Source: Bacteroidota bacterium
GTDB taxonomy: Bacteria; Bacteroidota; Bacteroidia; Bacteroidales; PUMT01
Length of the DNA stretch: 9,883 nt
Direction: 5' to 3'
Assembly: GCA_003567115.1 (NCBI GenBank)
Contig: PXAP01000200.1
Location: 1 to 9,883 of the forward strand
The position numbers and the translations under genes are program-made. This document shows, piece by piece, positions 1-6,765 of this stretch. Position 1 is the first letter of the stretch. Each line of letters begins with the position of its first letter. The notes beneath the pieces were generated by a model. It did no database searches, had not been told where the DNA came from, and saw only the letters and a list, made by a program, of their open reading frames with translations.

Positions 1-803
1 GCCTTTTCTTCAGGTTTCTCCTCAGGTTTCTTCTTTGGAGGGGCCTTTTCTTCGGCTTTCTCCTCAGGTTTCTCCTTTGGAGGAGCTTTCTCCTCAGGTT
101 TCTCCTTTGGAGGGGCTTTTTCCTCAGTTTTCTCCTCTGAAGGGGCCTTTTCTTCAGGTTTCTCCTTTGCAGGAGCCTTTTCTTCAGCTTTTTCTTTTGG
201 GGGAGCCTTTTCTTCAGCTTTTCCGGCAGTTTGTTCCCCGGGAGCCTCAGAAGCAGGAGTCTCTTTGGCAGGTGTATCCTCAATCGCTTCTTTTTCTGCA
301 GCTTCTTCAGCAGCAGTTTTGCCGGCCGCTTCCTCTGCCGCCAATTCGGAGGTCTTTTTTGCAATTTCTGCGGCCCTGGCTTCGCTCACTTTTTCTTCTT
401 CTTCAAGCAAACGTGCGATTTCTTCTTTCCGTTTTCCGAGAACCCGTTCCCTTTTCGCCTGGATTTTTGCTTCCTTCTCTTTCATCCAGGCATTAAAGCG
501 TGTTTCAGCATCTTCTTCTGTGAGTGCACCTTTCTTAACACCGTTAAGCAGGTGCTTTTTCATTAATACTCCTTTGTAGGAGAGTATAGCTCTACAAGTA
601 TCTGTAGGTTGAGCGCCCCTGAGAAGCCAATCTAATGCTCTATCAAAATCCAATTCAATAGTAGCAGGATTAGTGTTAGGATTGTAAGTACCAATCCTTT
701 CAATTGTCTTACCATCTCGTGGCGCCCTGCTATCAGCTATCACAATGTGATAGTGCGGTTTTCTTTTCTTACCGTGTCTTGATAATCTGATCTTTACAGG
801 CAT
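1..803 (-). CDS. rpsP: 30S ribosomal protein S16 with long repetitive C-terminal tail (partial, runs off left edge)
   Basis: S16 is an early-binding 30S protein that contacts 16S rRNA. The ATG at 801-803 opens a protein beginning MPVKIRLSRHGKKRKPHYHI, the classic S16 start, followed by the core motif GTYNPNTNPATI (about 38-49) and ALDWLLRGAQPTDT (56-69). The S16 fold ends near residue 95. Residues about 97-175 are charged and look helical (Lys/Arg/Glu/Ala, one Trp at 106). After that the chain is Pro/Lys/Glu/Ala-rich and from about residue 199 consists of ten-residue repeats of the type KAPPKEKPEE. The frame has no stop down to base 3, so 267 residues are visible and the C-terminus is missing. 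E. coli S16 has 82 residues; Bacteroidota S16 proteins are known to be extended, but this one is long even so. It is transcribed away from dnaE. Identity is certain; the role of the tail is unknown. Confidence 0.97.
   Translation of the reverse strand, partial: MPVKIRLSRHGKKRKPHYHIVIADSRAPRDGKTIERIGTYNPNTNPATIELDFDRALDWLLRGAQPTDTCRAILSYKGVLMKKHLLNGVKKGALTEEDAETRFNAWMKEKEAKIQAKRERVLGKRKEEIARLLEEEEKVSEARAAEIAKKTSELAAEEAAGKTAAEEAAEKEAIEDTPAKETPASEAPGEQTAGKAEEKAPPKEKAEEKAPAKEKPEEKAPSEEKTEEKAPPKEKPEEKAPPKEKPEEKAEEKAPPKKKPEEKPEEK
3..209 (-). repeat. 30-bp tandem repeat coding for KAPPKEKPEE units in the S16 tail
   Basis: Read on the minus strand, full ten-codon units lie at 180-209, 150-179, 120-149, 90-119, 60-89 and 18-47, with a four-codon partial unit (KAEE) at 48-59 and another partial at 3-17. 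Unit variants are KAPPKEKAEE, KAPAKEKPEE, KAPSEEKTEE, KAPPKEKPEE (twice) and KAPPKKKPEE. The two identical units adjoin, and the partial unit points to unequal crossing-over or slippage. The array may continue beyond the left edge. Confidence 0.9.
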
Positions 804-851
804 GCTCTTTTTAAATTAATAATAAAACCCACTTTTTTGAAATTGTGCGTG

Positions 852-859
852 CAAAGATA
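852..859 (-). promoter_or_regulatory. Bacteroidota -7 promoter element for rpsP
   Basis: On the minus strand these bases read TATCTTTG, an exact match to the Bacteroidota sigma-A -7 consensus TAnnTTTG. It lies about 49 bases before the rpsP ATG, giving an expected leader of about 40 bases. I see no TTG -33 element at the expected distance, so the call rests on the -7 match and its position. Confidence 0.55.
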
Positions 860-997
860 TAATAATAAATTGTTTTGACTATCTTTTATTAATAGTTTTC
901 AACATTTCTGAAAAATGCACGACTTATTAGTAAATTTACTTTCCCGGGTCAATTTAAACCTCTATTTATTAAATACTCATTATCTGTTATTTATGAT

Positions 998-3900
998 ATG
1001 AAAAATTTCACGCACCTGCATGTTCATACCCAGTACTCCATCCTTGACGGAGCATCGAATATAAGAGAGCTCATTACCAAAGCCAGGGAGTATGGTATGA
1101 CTGCTCTCGCCATAACCGATCATGGCAATATGTTCGGAGTGAAAGAGTTTTACAATGAGGCCAAATTACAGAATATCAAACCAATAATTGGCTGTGAAGT
1201 CTATGTGGCAGATAACAGCAGGTTTGAAAAAACCGGCAGGGAAGACCGTAGCGGGCACCATCTCATAATCCTGGCTAAAAATATGAGAGGTTACAAGAAT
1301 CTGGTAAAACTGGTATCCAGATCATACACGGAGGGATTCTACTACAAGCCCCGTATAGATAAGGAATTGCTATGGGAGCATCGGGAAGGAATTATTGTAT
1401 GCAGTGCATGTTTGGGCGGAGAAGTACCCCGGGCTCTTATGAACAAGGGAGAGAGGGAAGCAGAAAAGATTATTCTTGAGTTCAGGAAATATTTTGGTGA
1501 GGATTACTACCTGGAACTGCAGAGACACCCTTCGGGTGATCCTGAAATTGACAGGGATGTACTGGACAACCAGAATAAAGTAAACCGCCTGCTGGTAAAA
1601 CTGGCAGAAAAGAATAATATCAAAATTATTGCATCAAATGATGTGCATTTCATAAATGACCGGGATGCAGGTGCTCACGACAGGCTTATCTGCCTCAATA
1701 CCGGCAAGGATCTCGCCGATACCGACCGTTTAAAATACACCGGACAGGAGTACCTTAAATCGATCGATGAGATGCACACGCTATTTTCGGATTTCCCCGG
1801 GGCAATCGAAAATACAATGGAGATCGCTGCAAAAATTGAACCCTATGAGCTGAATCACATCCCGATAATGCCTGATTTTCCTATCCCCGAAGGATTCAGC
1901 AATGAAGATGATTATCTGGAATATCTGACCTTCGAGGGAGCAAAAAAACGATTCAGAATAATAACCGACGAGATCAGGCAAAGAATTGACTTTGAACTTT
2001 CCGTAATAAGGAATATGGGATTCTCCGGATATTTCCTTATTGTGCAGGATTTCCTCAGGGCTGCAAGGGAAATGGGTGTGTCGGTAGGACCGGGACGGGG
2101 ATCGGCTGCAGGTTCGGTTGTAGCCTATTGCAATTATATAACCGATATTGACCCGATCAGATATCGCCTGCTGTTTGAGCGTTTCCTGAACCCCGACCGC
2201 ATCTCAATGCCGGATATTGATATAGATTTTGATGAGGAGGGCAGGGAGATGGTTTTGCAATATGTCGTAGAGAAATATGGAAAAGACCGGGTGGCCCAGA
2301 TCATAACATTTGGTACCATGGCCGCAAGGATGGCCATACGTGATGTGGCAAGGGTTCAGAAACTACCTCTGCCACAGGCAGACAAGCTTGCAAAGCTGGT
2401 GCCCGACAGGCCGGGTACCTCTTTAAAGATGGCCTACAAAGAGGTAAAAGAGCTTTCCGAAGCCCGGAAAAACGGGGATAAAGAGACCAGGCAAACCCTG
2501 CAATACGCTGAGACCCTTGAGGGATCTGTCAGACATACCGGATTGCATGCCTGCGGGATAATTATTTCTGCCAGTGAACTTACCGGTCATATTCCTGTCT
2601 GCACCTCAAAAGATACAGATTTGCTGGTTACCCAGTATGATGGCAATCATGTAGAGAGCGTCGGTATGCTGAAGATGGATTTCCTGGGCCTGAAAACCCT
2701 TTCCATTATCAAAGATGCTGTTGAAGCAATTTATAAATCCAGGGGCGTTAAGATCGACTTTCGCAAGATCGGACTTCAGGATACCAGGACCTACGAGTTA
2801 TTCAGCAAAGGAGAAACAACAGCTATCTTTCAGTTTGAATCGCCCGGAATGAAAAAACACCTGAAGGATCTTAAACCCAACCGGTTTGAAGATCTGATAG
2901 CTATGAATGCCCTTTACCGGCCGGGCCCGATGGAATATATCCCCACATTTATAAAAAGAAAACACCGGCGCGAAGCTGTCACCTTTGAAGTGCCCGTTAT
3001 GGAGAAAATCCTTGAAGATACATACGGTATTACCGTTTACCAGGAACAGGTAATGCTGCTCTCCCAGGAAATGGCAGGTTTTTCCGGGGGACAGGCTGAT
3101 TCTTTGAGAAAGGCAATGGGTAAGAAAAAGAAACAGGAGATGGATAAGCTCCGTGAACTTTTCACTGAAGGTTGCCGCCACAACGGATATGAAGAAAAAA
3201 TAATCAAAAAGATCTGGGCCGACTGGGAAGCTTTTGCACAATATGCTTTCAATAAATCCCATTCCACATGCTACGCCATGATCGCCTACCATACGGCATG
3301 GCTGAAAGCACATTATCCTGCAGAATTCATGGCCGCGGTTTTAAGCCGCAATATCTCCGATATCAAGAAGATCACTATTTTCATGGATGAGTGCCGCCGC
3401 ATGGATATAGAGGTGCTTGGTCCCGATATCAACGACAGTGAGCTGAAATTTACCGTTAACAGGGATGGTAATATCCGTTTCGGCCTCGGAGCTATTAAGG
3501 GGGTGGGAGAAAGTGCAGTTGAGAAGATCGTAGAAGAGAGAAACAAAAACGGACCGTTTGAAGGTATCTTTGATTTTGCTGAACGGGTGAACCTGAACTC
3601 TGTAAACAAAAGGGTCCTGGAAGCCCTTGCTGCTGCAGGGGCATTTGATGAGTTCAATGAGATCAGCCGTCACCAGTTTTTTGCAACAGATATGAAAGGC
3701 ATGACCTTCATTGAAAGTATTATCAGGTATGGCAGCAGGATACAGGCAGACAGAATAACCCCACAGGGCAATCTTTTCGGCGACAGTCCGGGATTGATAT
3801 ATCCCAAGCCCGCAATTCCCGGTGCTGATGAATGGACAAAAGTGGAAAAACTTAACAGGGAACGGGAGCTGATCGGCATTTTCCTTTCAGCCCATCCGCT

Positions 3901-4483
3901 TGATGATTTCAGACTGGAAATAGAGAATCTGACCACCCATTCGCTTGCTGACCTGGAAAACATGAATGCCTTGTTGAACAAGGAGATAATAATAGCCGGC
4001 ATAGTGAATAACGTAAAGGAAGCATATACCAGAAAAGGCAATCCGTATGGCAGAATGACCCTGGAAGATTACAAAAATTCCTGGGAACTCACCCTTTTTG
4101 GCAAAGACTACATAAACTATAAGAACTACTTTGTAAAAGACTGCCCATTACTGATTAAGGGCAGGATAAAGCCCAAATATTACAATGAAGAGGAGCTGGA
4201 GCTCAGAGTGAAAAGTATGTCGCTTCTTTCAGATGCAAGAGAGGATCTTATAAACAGCATTTCACTTGATATTCCCCTTTCTTTCATTAACAAGGAAACA
4301 ATTGACAGGCTGGACAGTCTGGCAGAAAATAATAAAGGGAATATCCTTATGAAATTCCGGATAATTGAAAGTGATGAGAACCTGGCGGTCAGCATGTTTT
4401 CCCGTTCAAGAAAGATTACCCTCTCAAAAGAGGTAATTAACTTCCTTGAAAAGAACCCCGATATTGAAATCCGCCTGAACTGA
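998..4483 (+). CDS. dnaE: DNA polymerase III subunit alpha (DnaE), replicative polymerase
   Basis: This is the catalytic subunit of the replicative DNA polymerase, which extends DNA from dNTPs at the fork. It has 1161 residues, close to E. coli DnaE (1160). The N-terminal PHP domain starts HLHVHTQYS (H8, H10) and includes TDHG (D41, H42), E67 and NDVH (D215, H217). The C-family polymerase core follows: GPGRGSAAGS at 364-373, PDIDIDF at 405-411 with catalytic D406 and D408, and KMDFLGLKTL with the third catalytic Asp, D561. RKAMGKKK near 704-711 belongs to the fingers. A helix-hairpin-helix lies near 828-848, Q923-G-N-L-F927 resembles a sliding-clamp-binding motif, and an OB fold spans about 995-1070. 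The ATG at 998 sits directly before the conserved PHP start; a nearby ATG at 993 is out of frame. There is no intein, frameshift or Shine-Dalgarno sequence. The gene is divergent from rpsP and in the same direction as trxA. Confidence 0.99.
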   Translation: MKNFTHLHVHTQYSILDGASNIRELITKAREYGMTALAITDHGNMFGVKEFYNEAKLQNIKPIIGCEVYVADNSRFEKTGREDRSGHHLIILAKNMRGYKNLVKLVSRSYTEGFYYKPRIDKELLWEHREGIIVCSACLGGEVPRALMNKGEREAEKIILEFRKYFGEDYYLELQRHPSGDPEIDRDVLDNQNKVNRLLVKLAEKNNIKIIASNDVHFINDRDAGAHDRLICLNTGKDLADTDRLKYTGQEYLKSIDEMHTLFSDFPGAIENTMEIAAKIEPYELNHIPIMPDFPIPEGFSNEDDYLEYLTFEGAKKRFRIITDEIRQRIDFELSVIRNMGFSGYFLIVQDFLRAAREMGVSVGPGRGSAAGSVVAYCNYITDIDPIRYRLLFERFLNPDRISMPDIDIDFDEEGREMVLQYVVEKYGKDRVAQIITFGTMAARMAIRDVARVQKLPLPQADKLAKLVPDRPGTSLKMAYKEVKELSEARKNGDKETRQTLQYAETLEGSVRHTGLHACGIIISASELTGHIPVCTSKDTDLLVTQYDGNHVESVGMLKMDFLGLKTLSIIKDAVEAIYKSRGVKIDFRKIGLQDTRTYELFSKGETTAIFQFESPGMKKHLKDLKPNRFEDLIAMNALYRPGPMEYIPTFIKRKHRREAVTFEVPVMEKILEDTYGITVYQEQVMLLSQEMAGFSGGQADSLRKAMGKKKKQEMDKLRELFTEGCRHNGYEEKIIKKIWADWEAFAQYAFNKSHSTCYAMIAYHTAWLKAHYPAEFMAAVLSRNISDIKKITIFMDECRRMDIEVLGPDINDSELKFTVNRDGNIRFGLGAIKGVGESAVEKIVEERNKNGPFEGIFDFAERVNLNSVNKRVLEALAAAGAFDEFNEISRHQFFATDMKGMTFIESIIRYGSRIQADRITPQGNLFGDSPGLIYPKPAIPGADEWTKVEKLNRERELIGIFLSAHPLDDFRLEIENLTTHSLADLENMNALLNKEIIIAGIVNNVKEAYTRKGNPYGRMTLEDYKNSWELTLFGKDYINYKNYFVKDCPLLIKGRIKPKYYNEEELELRVKSMSLLSDAREDLINSISLDIPLSFINKETIDRLDSLAENNKGNILMKFRIIESDENLAVSMFSRSRKITLSKEVINFLEKNPDIEIRLN

Positions 4484-4507
4484 TTTACCTGCAGCGAATA
4501 TTGTTGA

Positions 4508-4552
4508 ACCGGTTTTCCCGGGCAACTAACTCTTAATACCAGCCCAACCGGT
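4508..4552 (+). other. Bulged inverted repeat downstream of dnaE
   Basis: ACCGGTT (4508-4514) is complementary to AACCGGT (4546-4552), and GGGC (4520-4523) to the adjoining GCCC (4542-4545). This would form an 11-bp stem with a five-base bulge and an 18-base loop, starting 25 bases after the dnaE stop. A second hairpin, TTTCCC-CGAAA-GGGAAA, follows at 4575-4591 and leads into a T-rich stretch. Either could protect or terminate the dnaE transcript. No folding energy was computed. Confidence 0.4.
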
Positions 4553-4644
4553 CTGAAACAGGCAAATGTCCTTTTTTCCCCGAAAGGGAAATAAATCTTT
4601 CCTTTTTCGTAAAACCGGTCAATCCGCCACCAGGAGGCAGCTTT

Positions 4645-4677
4645 AATTGCGGATTTTACTTCCCACCGCAATTTTTA
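4645..4677 (+). terminator. Candidate intrinsic terminator between dnaE and trxA, with a competing upstream pairing
   Basis: AATTGCGG (4645-4652) and CCGCAATT (4666-4673) form a perfect 8-bp stem with a 13-base loop, and the descending arm runs into a short T tract ending near 4677. That is the layout of a rho-independent terminator on the plus strand, though the stem has only four G-C pairs at its loop end. The bases GCGG at 4649-4652 are also part of GCGGATT (4649-4655), a perfect complement to AATCCGC at 4621-4627, so the two pairings exclude each other. It could simply end dnaE transcripts or act as an attenuator before trxA. Confidence 0.45.
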
Positions 4678-4844
4678 TTAACGGTTTATGGAAAAAAATG
4701 CTATTTTAGCCGTGGCAGATTCTTGACTGATATGTCTTTTATTAGCTTGCATATCAACCTGAAAGGTTCATAAACTATTTACTGTAAATATATGTATAGC
4801 TGATTTTGTAATATTATATATGTGTAAACTTAAGTACTATAGCT

Positions 4845-5162
4845 ATGACAATTGAAGTTACCGAATCCAATTTTGATGAAGTTGTGTTAAAATCAGACAA
4901 GCCGGTTTTACTGGATTTCTGGGCGGAGTGGTGTGGCCCCTGCCGTGTCCTTGCCCCCTATGTTAAAGAAATAGGCGAAGAATTCGCCGACAGGGCTGTG
5001 GTGGGGAAAGTTGACGTGGACAGTAATCCGGGAATTTCTGCAAAGTATGGTATAAGAAACATTCCCACAATCCTTTTCTTCAAGAACGGAGAAGTTGTAG
5101 ACAAGCAGGTTGGTGCAGCACCCAAAAAACAGCTTGTTGACAAGATGAACGCTCTGGTATAA
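4845..5162 (+). CDS. trxA: Thioredoxin
   Basis: Thioredoxin is a small cytoplasmic disulfide reductase that receives electrons from thioredoxin reductase and reduces proteins such as ribonucleotide reductase. The 105-residue protein is a single thioredoxin domain of the usual length, with no signal peptide or membrane segment. The active site is WCGPC at 29-33 (Cys30, Cys33), inside the typical context LLDFWAEWCGPCR. The buried Asp before it (D24) and the cis-proline in IRNIPT (P74) are present, and the C-terminal part has the expected FFKNGEVV strand and G-containing turn. The ATG at 4845 is the only sensible start, and no Shine-Dalgarno sequence precedes it. It follows dnaE in the same direction after a long structured spacer, and converges with frr, leaving 43 bases between the stops with no clear terminator. 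Confidence 0.97.
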   Translation: MTIEVTESNFDEVVLKSDKPVLLDFWAEWCGPCRVLAPYVKEIGEEFADRAVVGKVDVDSNPGISAKYGIRNIPTILFFKNGEVVDKQVGAAPKKQLVDKMNALV

Positions 5163-5205
5163 CTCAATATCCCGGGCTTTGCTGAGGGCACTTGCAGGGA
5201 TCTGC

Positions 5206-5769
5206 CTAAATGGTCATAATATCTTCTTCTTTCCTGTCGAGCATCTCCTCCACTTTCCGGGAGTAGTTATCGGTAAGTTTCTGCACATCCTGCTCGGCTT
5301 TCTTTGCAGCATCTTCCGGAAGGCCTTCCTTTTGCATTTTCCGCAACTCATCATTGGCATCCCTGCGGGCATTGCGAATGCTGACCCTTGCATTTTCCCC
5401 TTCGTTTCTGACATGCTTTACCAGCACTCTGCGTCGCTCCTCAGTAAGAGCAGGAACCACAATGCGCAGCATTTCGCCGTTATTGACCGGGTTAAATCCC
5501 AGGTTAGCATGCAGGATGGCCTTTTCAATGGGCTCAAGCATACTCTTCTCCCATGGCTGCACAATTATGGTACGGGGATCGGGAGTATTTATATTTGATA
5601 CCTGGTTTAGCGGAGTAGTAGCTCCGTAATAATCGACAGTTATTCCGTCGAGCATATGGGGACTGGCTTTTCCTGCCCGAAGCTTGGCCAGTTCATCGCG
5701 AAGATAGACAAGAGCTTTCTCCATCTTTTCTTCGGCAATATCCAGTATTAATTGAACATCTTCTTCCAT
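5206..5769 (-). CDS. frr: Ribosome recycling factor (RRF)
   Basis: RRF acts with EF-G to split the post-termination ribosome into subunits so that it can start again. The protein has 187 residues; the family is usually about 185. It has the two-domain RRF layout. The first helix of domain I leads to the signature LRAGKASPHMLDG (about 30-42). Domain II spans about 30-105 with VDYYGATTPLNQ (45-56) and NPVNNGEMLRI (93-103). The long C-terminal helices hold VSIRNARRDAND (129-140), including the conserved hinge-side Arg132, and DNYSRKVEEML (167-177). The ATG at 5767-5769 places the normal RRF N-terminus and no Shine-Dalgarno is seen. It lies 40 bases after pyrH in the same direction, a widespread pairing, and is probably cotranscribed with it. 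Confidence 0.98.
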   Translation of the reverse strand: MEEDVQLILDIAEEKMEKALVYLRDELAKLRAGKASPHMLDGITVDYYGATTPLNQVSNINTPDPRTIIVQPWEKSMLEPIEKAILHANLGFNPVNNGEMLRIVVPALTEERRRVLVKHVRNEGENARVSIRNARRDANDELRKMQKEGLPEDAAKKAEQDVQKLTDNYSRKVEEMLDRKEEDIMTI

Positions 5770-5809
5770 GGCTGATTGCTTAATTAGGACTAAACAGGCA
5801 TAAATATAT

Positions 5810-6520
5810 TTAATTTTTAACTAAAGTACCAATCCTTTGCCCCAAAATAATCTTTTTAAGATTGCCGGCAGTGTCAACATCAAAAACCACCATGTCAAGG
5901 TTGTTCTCCTTGCAGATGGTAAATGCTGTAAGGTCGACGATCTTTAACCCCTTACTGTACGCCTCATCAAAACTTATCTCATCATATTTCCGGGCATCCG
6001 GCACTTTTTCGGGATCGGCGGTATATACCCCGTCAACCCTGGTTCCCTTTATCAGCAGTTCCGCTTCCATCTCAACGGCACGAAGAGCAGCTGCAGTATC
6101 GGTAGTAAAAAAGGGATTCCCGGTACCGGCTGTAAATATTACGACCTCACCATTTTCAAATGCATCATTTACCAGCTGTTTGCTGTAACCCTGTCCTACC
6201 GGCTCCATCCTTATTGCCGTCAGAAGCCTGCATTTCAATCCCGAACTCTCTAAGGCCGACTGCAATGCCAATCCGTTAATAACAGTGGCCATCATACCCA
6301 TATAATCACCTTTGATACGGTCAAAGCCCTTATCCACACCCTTCAGGCCCCTGAAAATATTTCCCCCGCCTATTACCAGACCCACCTTCACATCCATTTC
6401 TGCAATCGATTTTATTTCACCGGCGTATCGCATGAGACTTTCAGTCTTAATACCATATTGTCCCCCGCCCATAAGCGATTCACCACTAAGCTTAAGCAGT
6501 ACTTTTTTGTATTTTATCAT
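5810..6520 (-). CDS. pyrH: UMP kinase (uridylate kinase)
   Basis: PyrH phosphorylates UMP to UDP with ATP, the step that feeds de novo pyrimidine synthesis into UTP and CTP; the bacterial enzyme is a hexamer of the amino-acid-kinase fold, unrelated to eukaryotic UMP/CMP kinases. The 236-residue length is normal. Visible motifs are LLKLSGESL (8-16, phosphate binding), VIGGGNIFRG (49-58), GDYMGMMATVING (71-83, UMP site), FTAGTGNPFFTTDTAA (129-144, the family signature) and KGTRVDGVYTADP (158-170, nucleotide side). The ATG at 6518-6520 gives the usual short lead into the first strand. A strong terminator separates it from tsf upstream, so it probably has its own promoter within the repeat-bearing spacer. 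frr follows closely. Confidence 0.98.
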   Translation of the reverse strand: MIKYKKVLLKLSGESLMGGGQYGIKTESLMRYAGEIKSIAEMDVKVGLVIGGGNIFRGLKGVDKGFDRIKGDYMGMMATVINGLALQSALESSGLKCRLLTAIRMEPVGQGYSKQLVNDAFENGEVVIFTAGTGNPFFTTDTAAALRAVEMEAELLIKGTRVDGVYTADPEKVPDARKYDEISFDEAYSKGLKIVDLTAFTICKENNLDMVVFDVDTAGNLKKIILGQRIGTLVKN

Positions 6521-6555
6521 AAATAAGGTTTTTTATACAGAGCAAGCAGCAAAAG

Positions 6556-6655
6556 AAACCAAACCTTTTCAAAGGCATGAAGGCATCAGGCTTTCCTGAA
6601 AAGCAAGGATGGCCAAATGCAGATAAAAAAACCAAACCTTTTCAAAGGCATGAAG
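6556..6655. repeat. Perfect 27-bp direct repeat upstream of pyrH
   Basis: The same 27 bases occur at 6556-6582 and 6629-6655, spaced 73 bases start to start; both begin AAACCAAACCTTTTCAAAGG. The bases on either side differ. Each copy contains a small inverted repeat CCTTT-TC-AAAGG (6564-6575 in copy 1). A third hairpin, TCAGG-CTTT-CCTGA (6586-6599), lies between the copies. On the plus strand the copies code for the same peptide, TKPFQRHE, but in different frames; copy 2 falls inside a 29-codon ORF from ATG 6577 to stop 6666. That supports a duplicated DNA element more than a gene, but a dispersed repeat cannot be excluded from one window. Confidence 0.85.
6614..6646 (-). promoter_or_regulatory. 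Candidate pyrH promoter
   Basis: On the minus strand 6614-6621 reads TGCATTTG, one mismatch from TAnnTTTG. A TTTG lies upstream at 6643-6646, leaving a 21-base spacer after its TTG (6643-6645), which is a good Bacteroidota spacing. The -33 bases lie inside the second copy of the 27-bp repeat. Transcription would start near 6608, giving a leader of roughly 88 bases that includes the first repeat copy. The -7 mismatch keeps confidence low. Confidence 0.33.
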
Positions 6656-6690
6656 TTAAAAAATAAATCATAAAAGCTCCTGAGAGATAT

Positions 6691-6723
6691 TAAAAAACCG
6701 CCTCAAGCAATTTTTGAGGCGGT
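6691..6723 (-). terminator. Rho-independent terminator of the rplM-rpsI-rpsB-tsf operon
   Basis: ACCGCCTCAA (6697-6706) and TTGAGGCGGT (6714-6723) form a perfect 10-bp GC-rich stem with a 7-base loop. On the minus strand the stem is followed by a run of T (complement of 6692-6697), the standard intrinsic terminator. It begins 43 bases after the tsf stop codon and marks the end of the operon before pyrH. Confidence 0.92.
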
Positions 6724-6765
6724 CCTTTCTTTTACTGTCAGTATTTTTATATTGTCTTTATTTAA

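Larger units (their letters stand above)
4484..4844. other. Non-coding dnaE-trxA spacer rich in inverted repeats
   Basis: No convincing gene fits in these 361 bases. The motif AACCGGT occurs three times on the plus strand (4507-4513, 4546-4552, 4613-4619). The inverted repeats are listed separately. A further small one is AACCT-GAA-AGGTT at 4756-4768. The last 80 bases before trxA are very AT-rich. I find no TAnnTTTG element with a partnered TTG for trxA; TATTTTAG at 4702-4709 is a weak candidate only. Confidence 0.6.

Noticed and set aside
35..579. Several open frames on the plus strand opposite the S16 tail, one with a PFLQVSPL-type repeat
   Set aside because: Shadows of the 30-bp repeat array and Lys/Glu-rich codons of rpsP on the minus strand.
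960..997. dnaE promoter
   Set aside because: TATCTGTT near 981 resembles TAnnTTTG poorly, sits too close to the start, and has no -33 partner.
3313..4671. Long minus-strand frames of 110-163 codons within and after dnaE
   Set aside because: All overlap the dnaE coding frame, show no domain, and have compositions expected of an antisense shadow.
4688..4726. 12-codon ORF (MEKNAILAVADS) after the terminator-like hairpin, as a possible leader peptide for trxA
   Set aside because: Too short, no run of a regulatory amino acid, and lies downstream of the putative attenuator, not across it.
5163..5205. Bidirectional terminator between convergent trxA and frr
   Set aside because: Only a 5-bp ATCCC/GGGAT repeat with a long loop and no T run; not enough to call.
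6577..6666. 29-codon plus-strand ORF over the second 27-bp repeat copy
   Set aside because: The other repeat copy encodes the same peptide in a different frame and without this start, so the repeat looks like DNA-level duplication. Kept as a note in the repeat entry, not called as a gene.
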